Origin: Siphonodentalium dalli
Taxonomy: Eukaryota; Mollusca; Scaphopoda; Gadilida; Siphonodentaliidae
Direction: 5' to 3'
Assembly (NCBI GenBank): GCA_032622095.1
Contig: CP136069.1
Coordinates: 160,197,043-160,261,042, forward strand
Length of the DNA stretch: 64,000 nt
The position numbers and the translations under genes were made by a program. Under the pieces are notes generated by a model. It searched no databases and was not told where the DNA came from. It saw only the letters and a program-made list of their open reading frames with translations. Shown here one piece after another: positions 47,164 through 58,244 of this stretch (positions within the stretch are counted from its first letter, which is position 1; each line of letters opens with the position of its first letter).

Positions 47164-47480
47164 ATATGAGATACCTGAGCAATCTCTTTTCAATATTCTA
47201 ATATCAATTTATTACAATGGAAATTATGTTGTGATCTTGTAGACAGATATCGAATCAGTGACCCTCAATTGTTAACCAGAAATCAATTTTTATGACAGTG
47301 GGAGTCGCGCTACAATAATTGTACCCTCCAATGCTTTTCTTTGTAAGGTAATGATGAAGGTGGAAGTCAGAAACCATATGAAATTGGTGTAAAGTGCCCC
47401 CTTTCATTCTAGACAGCCCCTGTGAAATCAATATTAAAAAAGAGACCTCAATACATTTTTGTCAAAAAATCTCTAACAAT

Positions 47481-48108
47481 TTAACCCTTCCATGACTGAA
47501 ATTTTGCAAAAACCCTGTACCAATGTATTCTCTTATATACGCGAGTCTCCCATAGGTAGAACACATTGGCCTATCGACATTACCCTTGACCTTGTAAGCC
47601 AGTACATTCTCATACAGTAATGCCCTAAGTAATCGACTCCTTAACCACAACATAATTATGGGTAACTTTTCAGGATTTAGTAGGAAATATGGCTTTTTGC
47701 CATTCATCAGAAAGCTCTCGGGGAGAGCTTTCCAATGAATGGCAAAAAGCCATATTTCCGACTAAATCCTGAAAAGTTACCCATAATTCTGCTGTCGTTA
47801 AGGAGTCGATTAATTAGAGCATTACTGTATATATACGTACCGGTAGAATAATATCAGTACAAAGTCATTTTGTTTCATGCAATAGTTGTGAAACCCGTAT
47901 ATCGTCTTATTTAACTTAGTAGGGTCACTTTCTCACTTATTTGAAGTTATTTCAATTGTTTCATTGCATTTTGGTGGATTTATTTAATATTCAATCTCCT
48001 ACAGAGTATTACTGTATAAATGCGAGGTTCCCTATGGGAGACTCGCATATATAAGAGAATTCACTGGTACATGCTGCACCAGCACAGCTCCCATCATGAA
48101 AGGGTTAA
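47481..48108. mobile_element. T2 MITE copy carrying nested insertions
   Basis: TTAA at 47481-47484 and 48105-48108 with CCCTTCCATGACTGA and TCATGAAAGGG ends. The element is split within its second hairpin by a TA-flanked MITE (47615-47827). A further 180 bp or so of unrelated AT-rich sequence (47830-48010) precedes the remainder, AAATGCGAGGTTCCCTATGG. Confidence 0.75.
47615..47827. mobile_element. TA-flanked palindromic MITE, copy 3, nested in T2
   Basis: TA at 47613-47614 and 47828-47829. Central loop AAAGCTCTCGGGGAGAGCTT. Inserted within the TATATA stretch of a T2 hairpin arm. Confidence 0.85.
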
Positions 48109-48152
48109 TACTACTGTTAAAATGAAAGGTAAAGCTGCATATGGGGCCACCA

Positions 48153-48840
48153 TGCCTGCAATAGTGTGTCTGTCATTTGTAGAATGAGGTCCCCAGAGGG
48201 TGAATTTAGTGGCGCTATCCGGCAGAGCACGCTAGCATCACTAAATTCATTCTTTGGGAACCTCATTCTGCTTAGGCCTCAACTGCTATGGGTGACCTAG
48301 GATCAGATTGAAGTTCCCCAGTTGAAGTTGGTGATCCTCACCCATTAATCACCTCGATTATGCATTTTATCCTCTGCAAATTAGGGGCATATCGAAACTT
48401 CCCGGAAGGGAAAAAGTAACTAAAAACAATGTTATTGGTGACTATAGATACTTCCCAGAAGATGAGGCCTAAGCAAAATGAGGTCCCCAGATGGTGAATT
48501 TAGTGATGCTATCCTGCAAGTTGGCTAGCATCACCAAATTCACCCTCTGGGAACCTCATTCTGCGTATGCCTCAACTGCTATTATTATTATTATATCTTT
48601 ATTTCCTCCAGATATTGAAGATTTTACAAAGAATATAACATTGTTATGCACAACATAATGAATAGATATCATTATTAAATTTTATAGAATCAACACAAAT
48701 AAATATGATAAGCAAGAAGGGAAAAAGTAACTAAAAACAATGTTAATTGGAGACTATAGATAATTCCCAGAAGATGAGGTCTAAGCAGAATGAGATCCCC
48801 AGGTAAATTTGGTGAGGAATAAAACTGCAAGTAATTAAAT
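48153..48840. mobile_element. CAGAATGAGGT double-hairpin element, interrupted
   Basis: Hairpins at about 48178-48275 and 48472-48568 with a spacer matching 35645-35815 and 49925-50085. A third partial copy (48710-48820) follows the retro-fragment at 48582-48712 and includes AAAAAGTAACTAAAAACAAT, also seen in the spacer, so the region is a partial tandem array. Confidence 0.65.
48582..48712 (-). mobile_element. Short retroelement 3' fragment interrupting a hairpin MITE
   Basis: On the minus strand the fragment ends AATAAAGATATAATAATAAT, a poly-(ATA) type tail. It splits sequence that is continuous in other copies of the CAGAATGAGGT hairpin family (compare 48270-48475). No coding part remains. 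Confidence 0.45.
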
Positions 48841-49082
48841 GGACCGAAGGAGGGGGGCAGTGTTCGTATATATGTGGGCTGTTAGTGCATGTTAACAGAC
48901 TTTTGACTGAAGATTGAACATTGATATTCCGTTGATTATCAAACTGAAAAAAAGTTTCTGTTTTATGATGGTTTGTGTCCCCAACTACAATGATGAAGAT
49001 ATTCCAATTCTTTGCATCTAGCATTCTAGGGACAGCAGTACTTAGAATATAAAAACTGATGACATTTTAATGTGTTTACACC

Positions 49083-49330
49083 CAAGCCTTGAAATAGTGT
49101 GCCTGTCATTTGCAGAATGAGGTCCCCCAGAGGGTGAATTTAGTGATGCTACCCCGCATAGCAGGCTACATCACCAAATTCACCCTCTGGGGACCTCATT
49201 TTGCTTACACCTCAGCAGAATGAGGTTCCCAGAGGGTGAATTTGGTGATGCTAGCCCGCTATGCGGGGTAGCATCACTAAATTCACCCTCTGGGAACCTC
49301 ATTCTGCAAATGACAGCCACCTCTTCCAAA
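49083..49330. mobile_element. CAGAATGAGGT double-hairpin element with minimal spacer
   Basis: Starts CAAGCCTTGAAATAGTGTGC. Two nearly perfect hairpins (49111-49204 and 49208-49308) are separated only by TTACACCTCA, making the whole unit a larger palindrome, ending CAAATGACAGCC. Confidence 0.75.
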
Positions 49331-49622
49331 TCTTATTACTGATCATTACTCTTGAATTCCCCAGACAAATGTAACCTTTTGCACCTGGCCAGCATAGAGC
49401 TGAAATGTATAGTACTTGCAAAATACTTCATGGCAAGTTTATTTCTTTTCAAATTAGCTTTATAGTCTCAGACCATAGGTGGGAAGAATTAGTGGTCGTA
49501 AATTAAATTGTTTGAACAAAAAAACTAATTTTAACACATTTCAAGTAATAAACTGTACACCTGAAAACTATCCTATTCCAATCTGTGGATTTTGTGACAA
49601 TCTATGTTTTTGAATTATGTTA

Positions 49623-49800
49623 CAGTAATGCCCTAAATAATTGACTCCTTAACTACAGCAGAATTATGGGTAATTTTTCAGGATTTAGTCGGAAATATGG
49701 CTTGTTGCCATTCATTGGAAAGCTTGGAGACTAAATCCTGAAAAATTACCCACAATTCTGCTGTGGTTAAGGAGTAGATTATTTGGAGCATTAATTACTG
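49623..49800. mobile_element. TA-flanked palindromic MITE, copy 4
   Basis: TA at 49621-49622 and 49801-49802. The centre is shortened (GGAAAGCTTGGAGACTAAAT), deleting part of the right arm. A CAAGCCTGG hairpin element starts immediately at 49803. Confidence 0.8.
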
Positions 49801-49802
49801 TA

Positions 49803-50182
49803 CAAGCCTGGAAATAGTGTGTCTGTCATTTGTAGTATGAGGTCCCCAGATGGGTTATTTAGTGATGCTATCCCACAAATCAGGCTAGCATCACCAAATT
49901 CACTTCTGCTTAGGCCTCATCTTCTGGGAAGTATCTTATGTCTCAAATTAACAATATTGTTAGTTATATATCCTCTACTTTCCAGAAGATAAAATTCATA
50001 ATCGAGGTGACTATTGGGTGAACAGCACCAACTTCAATTGGGGAACTTCAGTCTGATCCTTGGTCTCCCACAGCAGTTGAGGCCTAATCAGTATGAGGTT
50101 CACAGAGGGTGAAATTGGTGATGCTAGCCCACCCTCTGGGGACCTCATTCTGCAAATGACAGACACAGTATATCCAGGCTTG
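49803..50182. mobile_element. CAGAATGAGGT double-hairpin element, inverted spacer
   Basis: Termini CAAGCCTGGAAATAGTGTGT and TATCCAGGCTTG. The spacer (TAGGCCTCATCTTCTGGGAA onward) runs opposite to that in the 48.3-kb copy. The right hairpin has lost its loop and one arm segment. Confidence 0.7.
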
Positions 50183-50485
50183 AATTTATGTTTGCAGTTG
50201 CGATTTTCAGGTTGGAAAATAGGTTGAAATTGTTCTGATATTTTAAATTCAAAACTTTTTTTTTTTGTAAACCAGAGTTGGAAACTAGAGTTGAATATTT
50301 TCTTAATTTTAGTCATATATATTTTATTCTGAACACAGATACTTTTAAATCGGTTTTATAATCAACAGAACATCTTCACAGTCTAAATTGATAGTCTAAA
50401 GTACTAAAACCCACATGATATAAAAGCACCCAATTATTTAGGAGGCTTGAAAAATCCTCCTAAAATATTGGTTTTGTACTGGGGG

Positions 50486-50917
50486 TTAAAGGTACTCAAT
50501 CCGATTAGATGGTCCCCATATCATCAAGATACAACAACAACATTTCTTCAAAAATATGCTTTAGTTATCAGAAACGATTTATTGCACAAAATAATTCCAA
50601 CCACTGTCAACTATGGTATCAAATTTCCCAAAATGTGTTATTTATCAACATTTTGTTCAATAAAATATGCCCGTATTATCACTTAAGTATCACAAAATTT
50701 GGCCATATTACCATTTGATTTTAGAGTTATCCATCTTCATCCACAATTTGGTCCGAGAGTCCGTTTGACCACATGCATGTTTCTGGGCCACAAATTAATG
50801 CACATCTCGCGAATAACAAACTTCAAAAATTGATATCTGAGCTTTGATGGGTGGGTTTCTCGACTCGAATCAAACACTTTTTACACCCAAGCCAAAGAAA
50901 GGATAATGCATCTTTAA
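50486..50917. mobile_element. T7 MITE copy, diverged
   Basis: TTAA at 50486-50489 and 50914-50917. Left terminus AGGTACTCAATCCGATTAGA; the right end ATGCATCT is diverged. Internal GGTTTCTCGACTCGAATCAA and CACCCAAGCCAAAGAAA match the other copies. Confidence 0.75.
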
Positions 50918-52494
50918 ATTTGACTGGCTGAATGAGGGTGGACACACATAAAATTTACCTGAGTTGGGGATTTTGTTTGGTTAAGGGGCAGACGCATGAT
51001 TTGCATAAATCCAGCCAAAAATTGCAAGAGATTTTTCAACACAGAATTTGTCTGAATCTATCTGGTGAAAAATCTTGAATTTCACATATCATCATCTTCA
51101 TTGTGTATATATTATGTGAGCATTTATTAAAAGACAACACAAACAACGGATTTTAATACATTTGAGTGGTTGAAAATATTCTTCTTTTTTTTTTTGTCCC
51201 TTTATGTACCAACTATAGAATAATTAATAATTTCACCCAACAGTACAATCACCAACATAGCTTATTGTCTTGGCTCTATGAGAGGAGGCTTCAATTATAC
51301 GGTTGAGTTAAAATTGTAATTGCATAATATAATGTCATAAATGCTGGCTTTGCGAATAAACAAATATTCCAGCCCACTGAAAACACTTGTTGATATGCAG
51401 TGTGGTCCACTCAAGCAAAGAGCAATCACCTGGAATTAGACCACAGTCTTAAGAGTCTTCAGGAAGCTCCAACCATGGAAGGGTTACAACAATAAGTATT
51501 TATTATACCATTTTATGAAGAATGAAAGGGCACATTGTGCTCTCCATGGTGGAGGGCAACATGGGCAGTTGCAACCCCACTCTTCAGCATCCCTGACCAC
51601 ACCCATGCATGACTGACACCTGATGGAGTCATCTCATTCTTCTTGTATTGCTCCATCAAGTACAATTGAGACACATTTACCCATGCCGAGTGGGTATAAC
51701 CACACCATGCCTATCACTTATTGTCGACATATCTCTAGATTATTTGGATATCACTCGATATGATTGTGAGAAATTAAAATAGCGTGAACCGGGGTCAGGT
51801 AAGGTGATTTGAACAGACAGAACATATTAGCGGACGTGTTTATACAGGCGGAGGGACAGGTATCGCCTATGGGAAACAGTGTAGTCTCTTCATATTACAT
51901 CTATTTTACAATATCATTTCATTTTCATATAAGAGCCAAGCCGCCTCTTCGATCGAGAGGTTTGAACAATTTCGTCAAAATTATACCATCTATGAGAAGA
52001 AATTTTCAAGATTTAATTAATAACAGCTAATCTTATCTATTATAGTTGACTAAATTTCTGAAGAATAATTTATAAAAGTCTAAACACCCCTCAAGATATA
52101 AGTATATATATATATAGTAAGACGCGACGCGGAATGAGACGACGCGAAGCCGAGTCCTACAATCAGTTTCTGTAGTCAAATTCGACATATACACGCCGAT
52201 GCGCAGTGTATTTTTTAATAATTCGCCTATATTTTCGTCGAAACTGTAGTGACAGACGTGCAATTACCTGCTATATGTAATAGCCCAGTTTTTATCTCTG
52301 CGTGGTATTCCAACAAACAGTTCTCTTAGAACTCTAACATCAAACATGACGTCACTATTGAACGGCGACTCATTTTCGTTGACCCTTTGGAAAAAGTTTT
52401 GCAGATGAGACTTTTTTTTTCTATCTTAAATAAAAAAAATAGTATTAGCAGGTAGCCATTCCACCTCTCTTCCGTCTAGATAGCTTGCATGATA
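50918..52494. other. Non-coding region
   Basis: AT-rich, with an (AT)n run at 52108-52118 and GACGCGACGCGG near 52122. Contains open frames of 73-76 codons without domains. Nothing else supported. Confidence 0.4.
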
Positions 52495-53445
52495 TTAAAG
52501 GTACTCAACCCGATAAAACTCCTCCCAATTACTATTTCAATGGCTTCGGGGGTCAAAAATATTTGATTCGAGTCGAGGAAGTCACCCATCAAAGCTCAGA
52601 TTTGTTAGATATCGATTTTAGAAATCTATTATTTTTCATTATCGGGAATACTATCTGGCCCAGAACTCAGTCAAAATTGCGTTAAAGGTACTCAACCCGA
52701 TAAAACTCCTCTCAATTACTATTTCAATGGCTTCGGGGGTCAAAAATATTTGATTCGAGTCGAGGAAGTCACCCATCAAAGCTCAGATTTGTTAGATATC
52801 GATTTTAGAAATCTATTATTTTTCATTATCGGGAATACTATCTGGCCCAGAACTCAGTAAAAATTGCGTTAAAATTACCACTTGATTTTAGAGTTATTCA
52901 TCCTTGTCTGTTTGAATAGATTTGGAGTACACATCCAGAGCAGATTACGGCAGTTATCAGTACTCATCTCGAGAACATAACAAATTTGAAAAATCAATAT
53001 CTAATAACTCTGAGCTTTGTTTGATGGGTTCCTCGACTCGAATCAAATATTTTTTACCCCCAAAGCCAAAGAAATAGTAATATAGGACCCTCTAATCGGA
53101 TTGTTGTTGTTGGAATCTGTTGAGATGGGGACCCTCTTTACGGGTTGAGTACCTTTAAAATTACCACTTGCTTTTAGAGTTATCCATCCTTGTCTGTTTG
53201 AATAGATTTTGAGTACACATCCAGAGCAGATTACGGCAGTTATAAGTACTCATCTCGAGAATAATAACAAATTTCAAAAATCAATATCTAATAACTCTGA
53301 GCTTTGTTTGATGGGTTCCTCGACTCGAATCAAATATTTTTTACCCCCAAAGCCAAAGCAATAGTAATATAGGACCCTCTGATCGGATTGTTGTTGTTGG
53401 AATCTGTTGAGATGGGGACCCTCTTTACGGGTTGAGTACCTTTAA
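52495..53445. mobile_element. T7 MITE (outer copy), TTAA, AGGTACTCAACCCG termini
   Basis: TTAA at 52495-52498 and 53442-53445; termini AGGTACTCAACCCG and inverse. The outer copy is split at an internal TTAA by a second T7 element (52683-53158). Removing the inner one leaves about 479 bp, the same length as the inner element, and restores ATTGCGTTAAAATTACCAC as found inside the inner copy. Confidence 0.85.
52683..53158. mobile_element. T7 MITE (inner copy) inserted in another T7
   Basis: TTAA at 52683-52686 and 53155-53158; same termini and nearly identical interior (GGCTTCGGGGGTCAAAAATA, CGAGTCGAGGAAGTC and its inverted counterpart near 53030). It is inserted in the same orientation as its host. 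Confidence 0.87.
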
Positions 53446-53577
53446 CCAATTCACCTGTGTTTTGAATTATGAGCGTTCTGAAAGCTTAACGCACTGGCAG
53501 CATTGCACTGATTGTACAAAATTTGTTTGTGGTACAATTAAGAATATCTAGAATTGCACCACAAAACTACGTTCTTG

Positions 53578-53713
53578 TGAGTCGCTGCCATATTGGATCC
53601 ATGGAAATCATGAATATTAAAAGCTCCATATATGGAATGCTACTCCAGAACTTTTGCCAATAGCGCTTAAACTGCGGAATGGCCAATATGCTGATCCAAT
53701 ATGGCAGCGACTC
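53578..53713. repeat. Short inverted repeat (21-bp perfect arms)
   Basis: GAGTCGCTGCCATATTGGAT at 53578 and its inverse ATCCAATATGGCAGCGACTC ending at 53713, with a unique 90-bp loop. Probably a small MITE. Confidence 0.75.
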
Positions 53714-54061
53714 AGTGGTCTCGCTTATCGGGACGCGATACTTGTATATGTACGTATAGGCAGGGGCTTATTATAACTTATTATAACTACTATAATGATT
53801 CAGTATCATATTGTGTTGAGTTGATGACTAACTAGAATGGAAACCAAACAAACAATTTAACGCTAAAGATTATTGACTGCTGGTGTGTAATAAATACAGA
53901 ACCGCATGCAAAGACGACGTCTGGTGTGTGGAAAAGGTTAACTTCACCGCACTCATTTGTACGCCGCAACTCGGACTCAGGTTTTTAACATCGCGCAACA
54001 ACATGTAAACTCGTGTAATATAACGTTCACACATTCGCACACATGTACGATGTGTGGTTCT

Positions 54062-54341
54062 GTGTATATAAATAGGGCTGAACATCGGGAGTGGAACGCC
54101 CGTTACAAGCCAATGTGCATAGATGCCTGATAACGCTGATCAATTTGCAAGGACAGGTGCGCGTTTTGTTTTTGCGACACTGGCGTTCTGTCGCCGATCA
54201 GCATTAAGACATGAAAGTGATAAACAAATTAAATCAACACTATACAATGCCTCAAAGTTAAACTACAAAAGAACACTACTAATTAGAAAATCAAGCAAGA
54301 AAAATCGAAGCAATGTGCTCAGTAGACCCATGAATGTCTAA
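54062..54341 (+). promoter_or_regulatory. Possible TATA-type promoter and short open frame
   Basis: TATATAAATAGGG at 54065-54077 is a good TATA box match. It is followed 45 bp later by ATG (54123) opening a 72-codon frame of no known family (basic, KSSKKNRSN). The surrounding 53.9-54.2 kb is richer in CpG than most of the window. It could be a 5' exon region of the downstream plus-strand receptor gene or an old element; there is no direct support. Confidence 0.2.
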
Positions 54342-54786
54342 CTGTTCTCATGGTCTTATCATTAGTCGGGCGAAACAATGCATTTTGGAACATTGAAAAC
54401 ATCTGCGATTTTATCAGTTTTAAAAATACTGTTAGGAAAATAATGTAAATGGAGAGACATTACCCCCATAAACAAGGACCGCAGAATCGCCCAGGTTGTA
54501 GATGAAATTTTCTATTGTTAAAAAGTGTTCATAATTACTGAGCGGTCTGTGTTTGCCGGAGTCAGAAATGATAAATTGCCCTTTTTGCTGGCGCGGGCGA
54601 CGCTTGAACTGTTTTTAATTCTTTAGAAAATATCAATATTCTCAGAAATTCCAATTACGGTGATTATAGGTACGGGACTGATGTTGGTGAACTGTGGTGG
54701 TGTAGACGCATACAGACGGGACATATCACATCTGCTTTCGGCGTATAGCATACAGTATCGGAACCGCAAATAGAATATATATATGT

Positions 54787-55187
54787 TTAAAGATGCAACG
54801 CTCCTAAATTACTATTTATTTGGCTTCGGGGGTAAAAATATTGTATTCGAGTCTAGGAACTCGCCCATCAAAGCTCAGAGTGATCAGATATGATCAGATA
54901 TCGATATTTTAAATCTGCTATTTTTCACCACCTGGAATATTTGGCGGCCTGAAAAATATTCGACGAATGCCGACCGACATACTCTCGATACCAAATTGCT
55001 TTGAACAAAATGTTGATATATAACACTTTTTGGGCAATTTTATACTATAGTTGACAGTGCTATGTTATGGCATTTTTTTGGGGCAATTAATCGATTCTAA
55101 TAACTGAAGAGGCATTTCAAGAAATTTTGTTGTTGTTGTTGGAATACGGTGATATGGAGACAATCGAATCGGATTGTGTATCTTTAA
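54787..55187. mobile_element. T7 MITE copy, old
   Basis: TTAA at 54787-54790 and 55184-55187. It contains GGCTTCGGGGGTAAAAATAT, CATCAAAGCTCAGAG and a TTGTTGTTGTTGGAATACGG segment shared with the 52-53 kb copies. The termini are degenerate (AGATGCAACGC, GTGTATCT). Confidence 0.7.
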
Positions 55188-55358
55188 TCAGACCCACTAT
55201 TTATATATTTATTTAACATAGACTGCCTCTCATTGCAGATAGAAATTCCCAGCTATGCGTGCACGGGAACTTCACATTTGCTCTTGCTCCCCTTTAGTTG
55301 GAATGTGCCAGCTGATACGTTCATACAACTATAGCTAGGCTACTTCCAGCTGTCGGGT

Positions 55359-55489
55359 GGGGGGGGGGGCAATTCGAACCTAACACCCGTAAATATTTCA
55401 ATACGCTGCTTTAACATAACAAGCTGAATATATTTTAGTCTTAAGTTGCCTGGTTCCACTCGTCCGGGGCGGGGGGGGGGGGGGGGGGG
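55359..55489. repeat. Poly-G tracts of 11 and 19 bases
   Basis: G runs at 55359-55369 and 55471-55489. They could form G-quadruplexes and are also places where sequencing length errors are likely. A C run at 57605-57616 is similar. Confidence 0.85.
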
Positions 55490-56250
55490 TGCTGTAGTTG
55501 GAATTCGAAGGCCCAACAGGGACGAAGCTTGACCCTATATATATAGTTTTAAAAATTTTAATTTAAACAAATTTAATTTAAATAAATAAAAAATTAAAAG
55601 TCCAATATGAACGTATTTACACGAGGATATGTTGCAGCAGGTGTGTGCGCTCTTTATATACGGTATGTGTTTTCACTGTAGCCCGTGAACTAGAATTCAA
55701 CACAGGGCCTAAGCCATGCACTTTTGAAAATTGATATATTCTCTCAACTAAATTATTTACGAAAGCCCAAGGGGCCACACATATGGTATCGTACCTGAAA
55801 TCACGACATCTTAAAGTCCTGAAATCACAATGTTCATTTGAAAAAAACCTGAATTGACCAACCTTAGGTTGCATGTTTCTGTTGATTGTGATATATATGA
55901 TCCGAACTATTGATTTTGGGTACCGGTACCGCGCACATTCAGCTGATAAACGGACACCTCAGTTCACATTACCACAGTCCTGAGCGTAAAATATAAATAA
56001 AGTACTGGTATATATAAGAAAAAATATAAATAAAAAAAAATGAGCGCGCCACTTTAAAAAACGCATCCTTGTATATATATCATGCGTATGGTATATAATA
56101 AAAAAATTATATAGCGTCTGAAGTATTAATTATTTTTTACTCGTTTTAACGACACGCCCCTGTGCCCCAGTCTTCACAATATACGGTGCAAGGGGAATCA
56201 CTCTATTTTATTTAGAAGTTCACGAGCTTGAAATTCGTATTGTGCTAATA

Positions 56251-58244
56251 GAGACCTTTCGCATCCTCACGTTTACGGTTACGAATATGGATAGCTATTC
56301 GTAGTCGTAAGTCTATCCGTATGGCCAAAAAGTCCTTTCGCAAAACGACTACGCGTAAGAGTTTTGACGAACACGTACCATCATTATTTCGTACCACTTT
56401 TACAACTCAAAGCGTGTGTTTGGTATACAGTCCCTTGATACTTCACTTATCGTCTCATTTGCAACAATGCGATAATCATGACCTGTTTATATTGTCAATA
56501 ATTCGACCAGTCACAACGTACGACCCGGGATTCTCGTGATATATTATGGCAATACAGGTATAAATGCCAGGTCATATGTGGTGGAAATTCAGTTCATTGT
56601 TATCATATGGATGACCTGATAGGCGTTATGCTGATGGGGGAAGAGCGGTTCCTAAATTTGGACCTCACATCAACCACGACGCCACCACTTCAAGACCCTT
56701 TCAGTCCGCAATTTCATTTCAACGCGATTTCTGCAGAAAGACAGTCTAGCCAGATTATGCCATCCCCCACAATTTACGACAGAATTATCCATAATTGTCA
56801 TCATTATTATGTAATATGTATGTGCAAGGACGTGGCTAGAGGGTTTCCGTTGGGGTGTGCACACGACTACGGGCAATAGACCAGGACCCACCGGGCCGAT
56901 CATGGTTGTTCGGCCCGGTGTGAGAAAATTGTGAAAACTAAACAAGAAAATCGCAAAATCCTAGCATCTAGACTGACCTCAAACCTTCCTAGTGTTGGAA
57001 ATTTCAAACCTCATACTCTCCCTTAGTTTGGAAATTTTCAGTCAACGATTTTAACCAAATGTAGTAAAATATTGTTTTCTTAAATTCATTAGCAGTTTTT
57101 TATTGGCCACGGGGAGGGACGAGGACACACCGGGCGAAAGTTTTTTTTAAACGTGAACAAGAAAATCGCAAAATCCTGGCATCTAGACTAGCCTCAAGCA
57201 TTCATAGAGTTGGAAATTTCCAACTGATGACAATTCCAGTGACAATTTTGACCAAATGTAGGACAATATTATTTTCTTAAATTAACTAGAAGTTTTTGAC
57301 TGGCCACGGGGAGGGACCAAGACACAAGCTTTCCAAGTGTTGGAAATTTCCAACCTGACACCCCTAAGGTTGGAAAATTTCTAACTGATGGCCATTTCAG
57401 TGCAAAATTTTTATCAAAAGAAGGAAAATATGCAAATATTGGTCCAAAAACAATAAATTCCCCACAATAAGTTGTTTGAAAATCAAACTACAAGAACATT
57501 ATCAACCTATTGTTGATGTAAAATTTCCAACTAATGTTGTGTCAGGTATGAAATTTCCAACTGTTGAAAATTTTGACCAAAGTTGGAGGGTGAGACACCC
57601 CAACCCCCCCCCCCCCTGTCGCTACGTCTCTGTGTATGTGTATTGGGAATCAAATATCATATCCTATCCAGGCCTATCACCTCTTTGGGTTTAGGAAATC
57701 AGACATAAGTTTGCTGTGCTCGCTGATGTGCATCACTTCTGATTTGTCCTATCAAATCGTAACAAATGTTGGTGGGTGTGTCAAATATTCTTTTAGTACC
57801 ACCATCGACGTATAGATCGATGGTACCACCAAATCCATGTCAGTCGTGTATTTTTGGCGACTGGTTTCATAGTGTACTTCTATATATTACTGCAAAGTGT
57901 TGTGTCGCAGCCAGCGATTACTATCCGTTGTGAATAGCGATCTTATTTCGCGGGAAGCTCGAGATTCACGACGACGAGTACAGTGATTGTCAATCTAAAC
58001 AGCACACCGAGGTTGTAGCTCAATACAACTGGATGGATTACATGATATACAGTCTCGAACGGAGTAAAGTGATATATTGCAGAAAATAAATTTCAGGTGT
58101 TATTTGAGCTTATTAGAAACCATGAAATCGTAACCGTTATTGCGGATAGTAAAATACGACAACGATTAGAAAGTACACACATGTTGGTGACGTAGTACCC
58201 TATCCGTATCCGTAATCGTAAACGTGAGTTTTGCGAAAGGTCTC
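56251..58244. mobile_element. 2-kb element with 45-bp inverted termini (GAGACCTTTCGC)
   Basis: Left GAGACCTTTCGCATCCTCAC, right inverse of GAGACCTTTCGCAAAACTCA; both continue GTTTACG.TTACG.ATA. TA is present on both sides (56249-56250, 58245-58246). Near the left end TTTCGCAAAACGACTACG repeats the terminal motif. The interior holds a tandem repeat (56930-57320) and two small open frames (56321-56539, 56607-56879) with no recognisable domain. Confidence 0.6.
56930..57320. repeat. Tandem repeat of about 210 bp inside the 2-kb element
   Basis: Two units share GAACAAGAAAATCGCAAAAT, CATCTAGACTAGCCTCAA, GTTGGAAATTTC and GGCCACGGGGAGGGAC. Variants of GGAAATTTCCAAC recur downstream to 57570. Confidence 0.75.

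Larger units (their letters stand above)
53446..56248. other. Mostly non-coding, higher GC in parts
   Basis: Holds the short inverted repeat at 53578, the possible TATA region at 54.06 kb, an old T7 copy and the poly-G tracts. Frames at 54123-54341 and 55617-55874 lack recognisable domains. Confidence 0.4.

Noticed and set aside
56607..56879. 90-codon frame in the 2-kb inverted-repeat element
   Set aside because: Could belong to the element but has no recognisable motif; not called as a gene.
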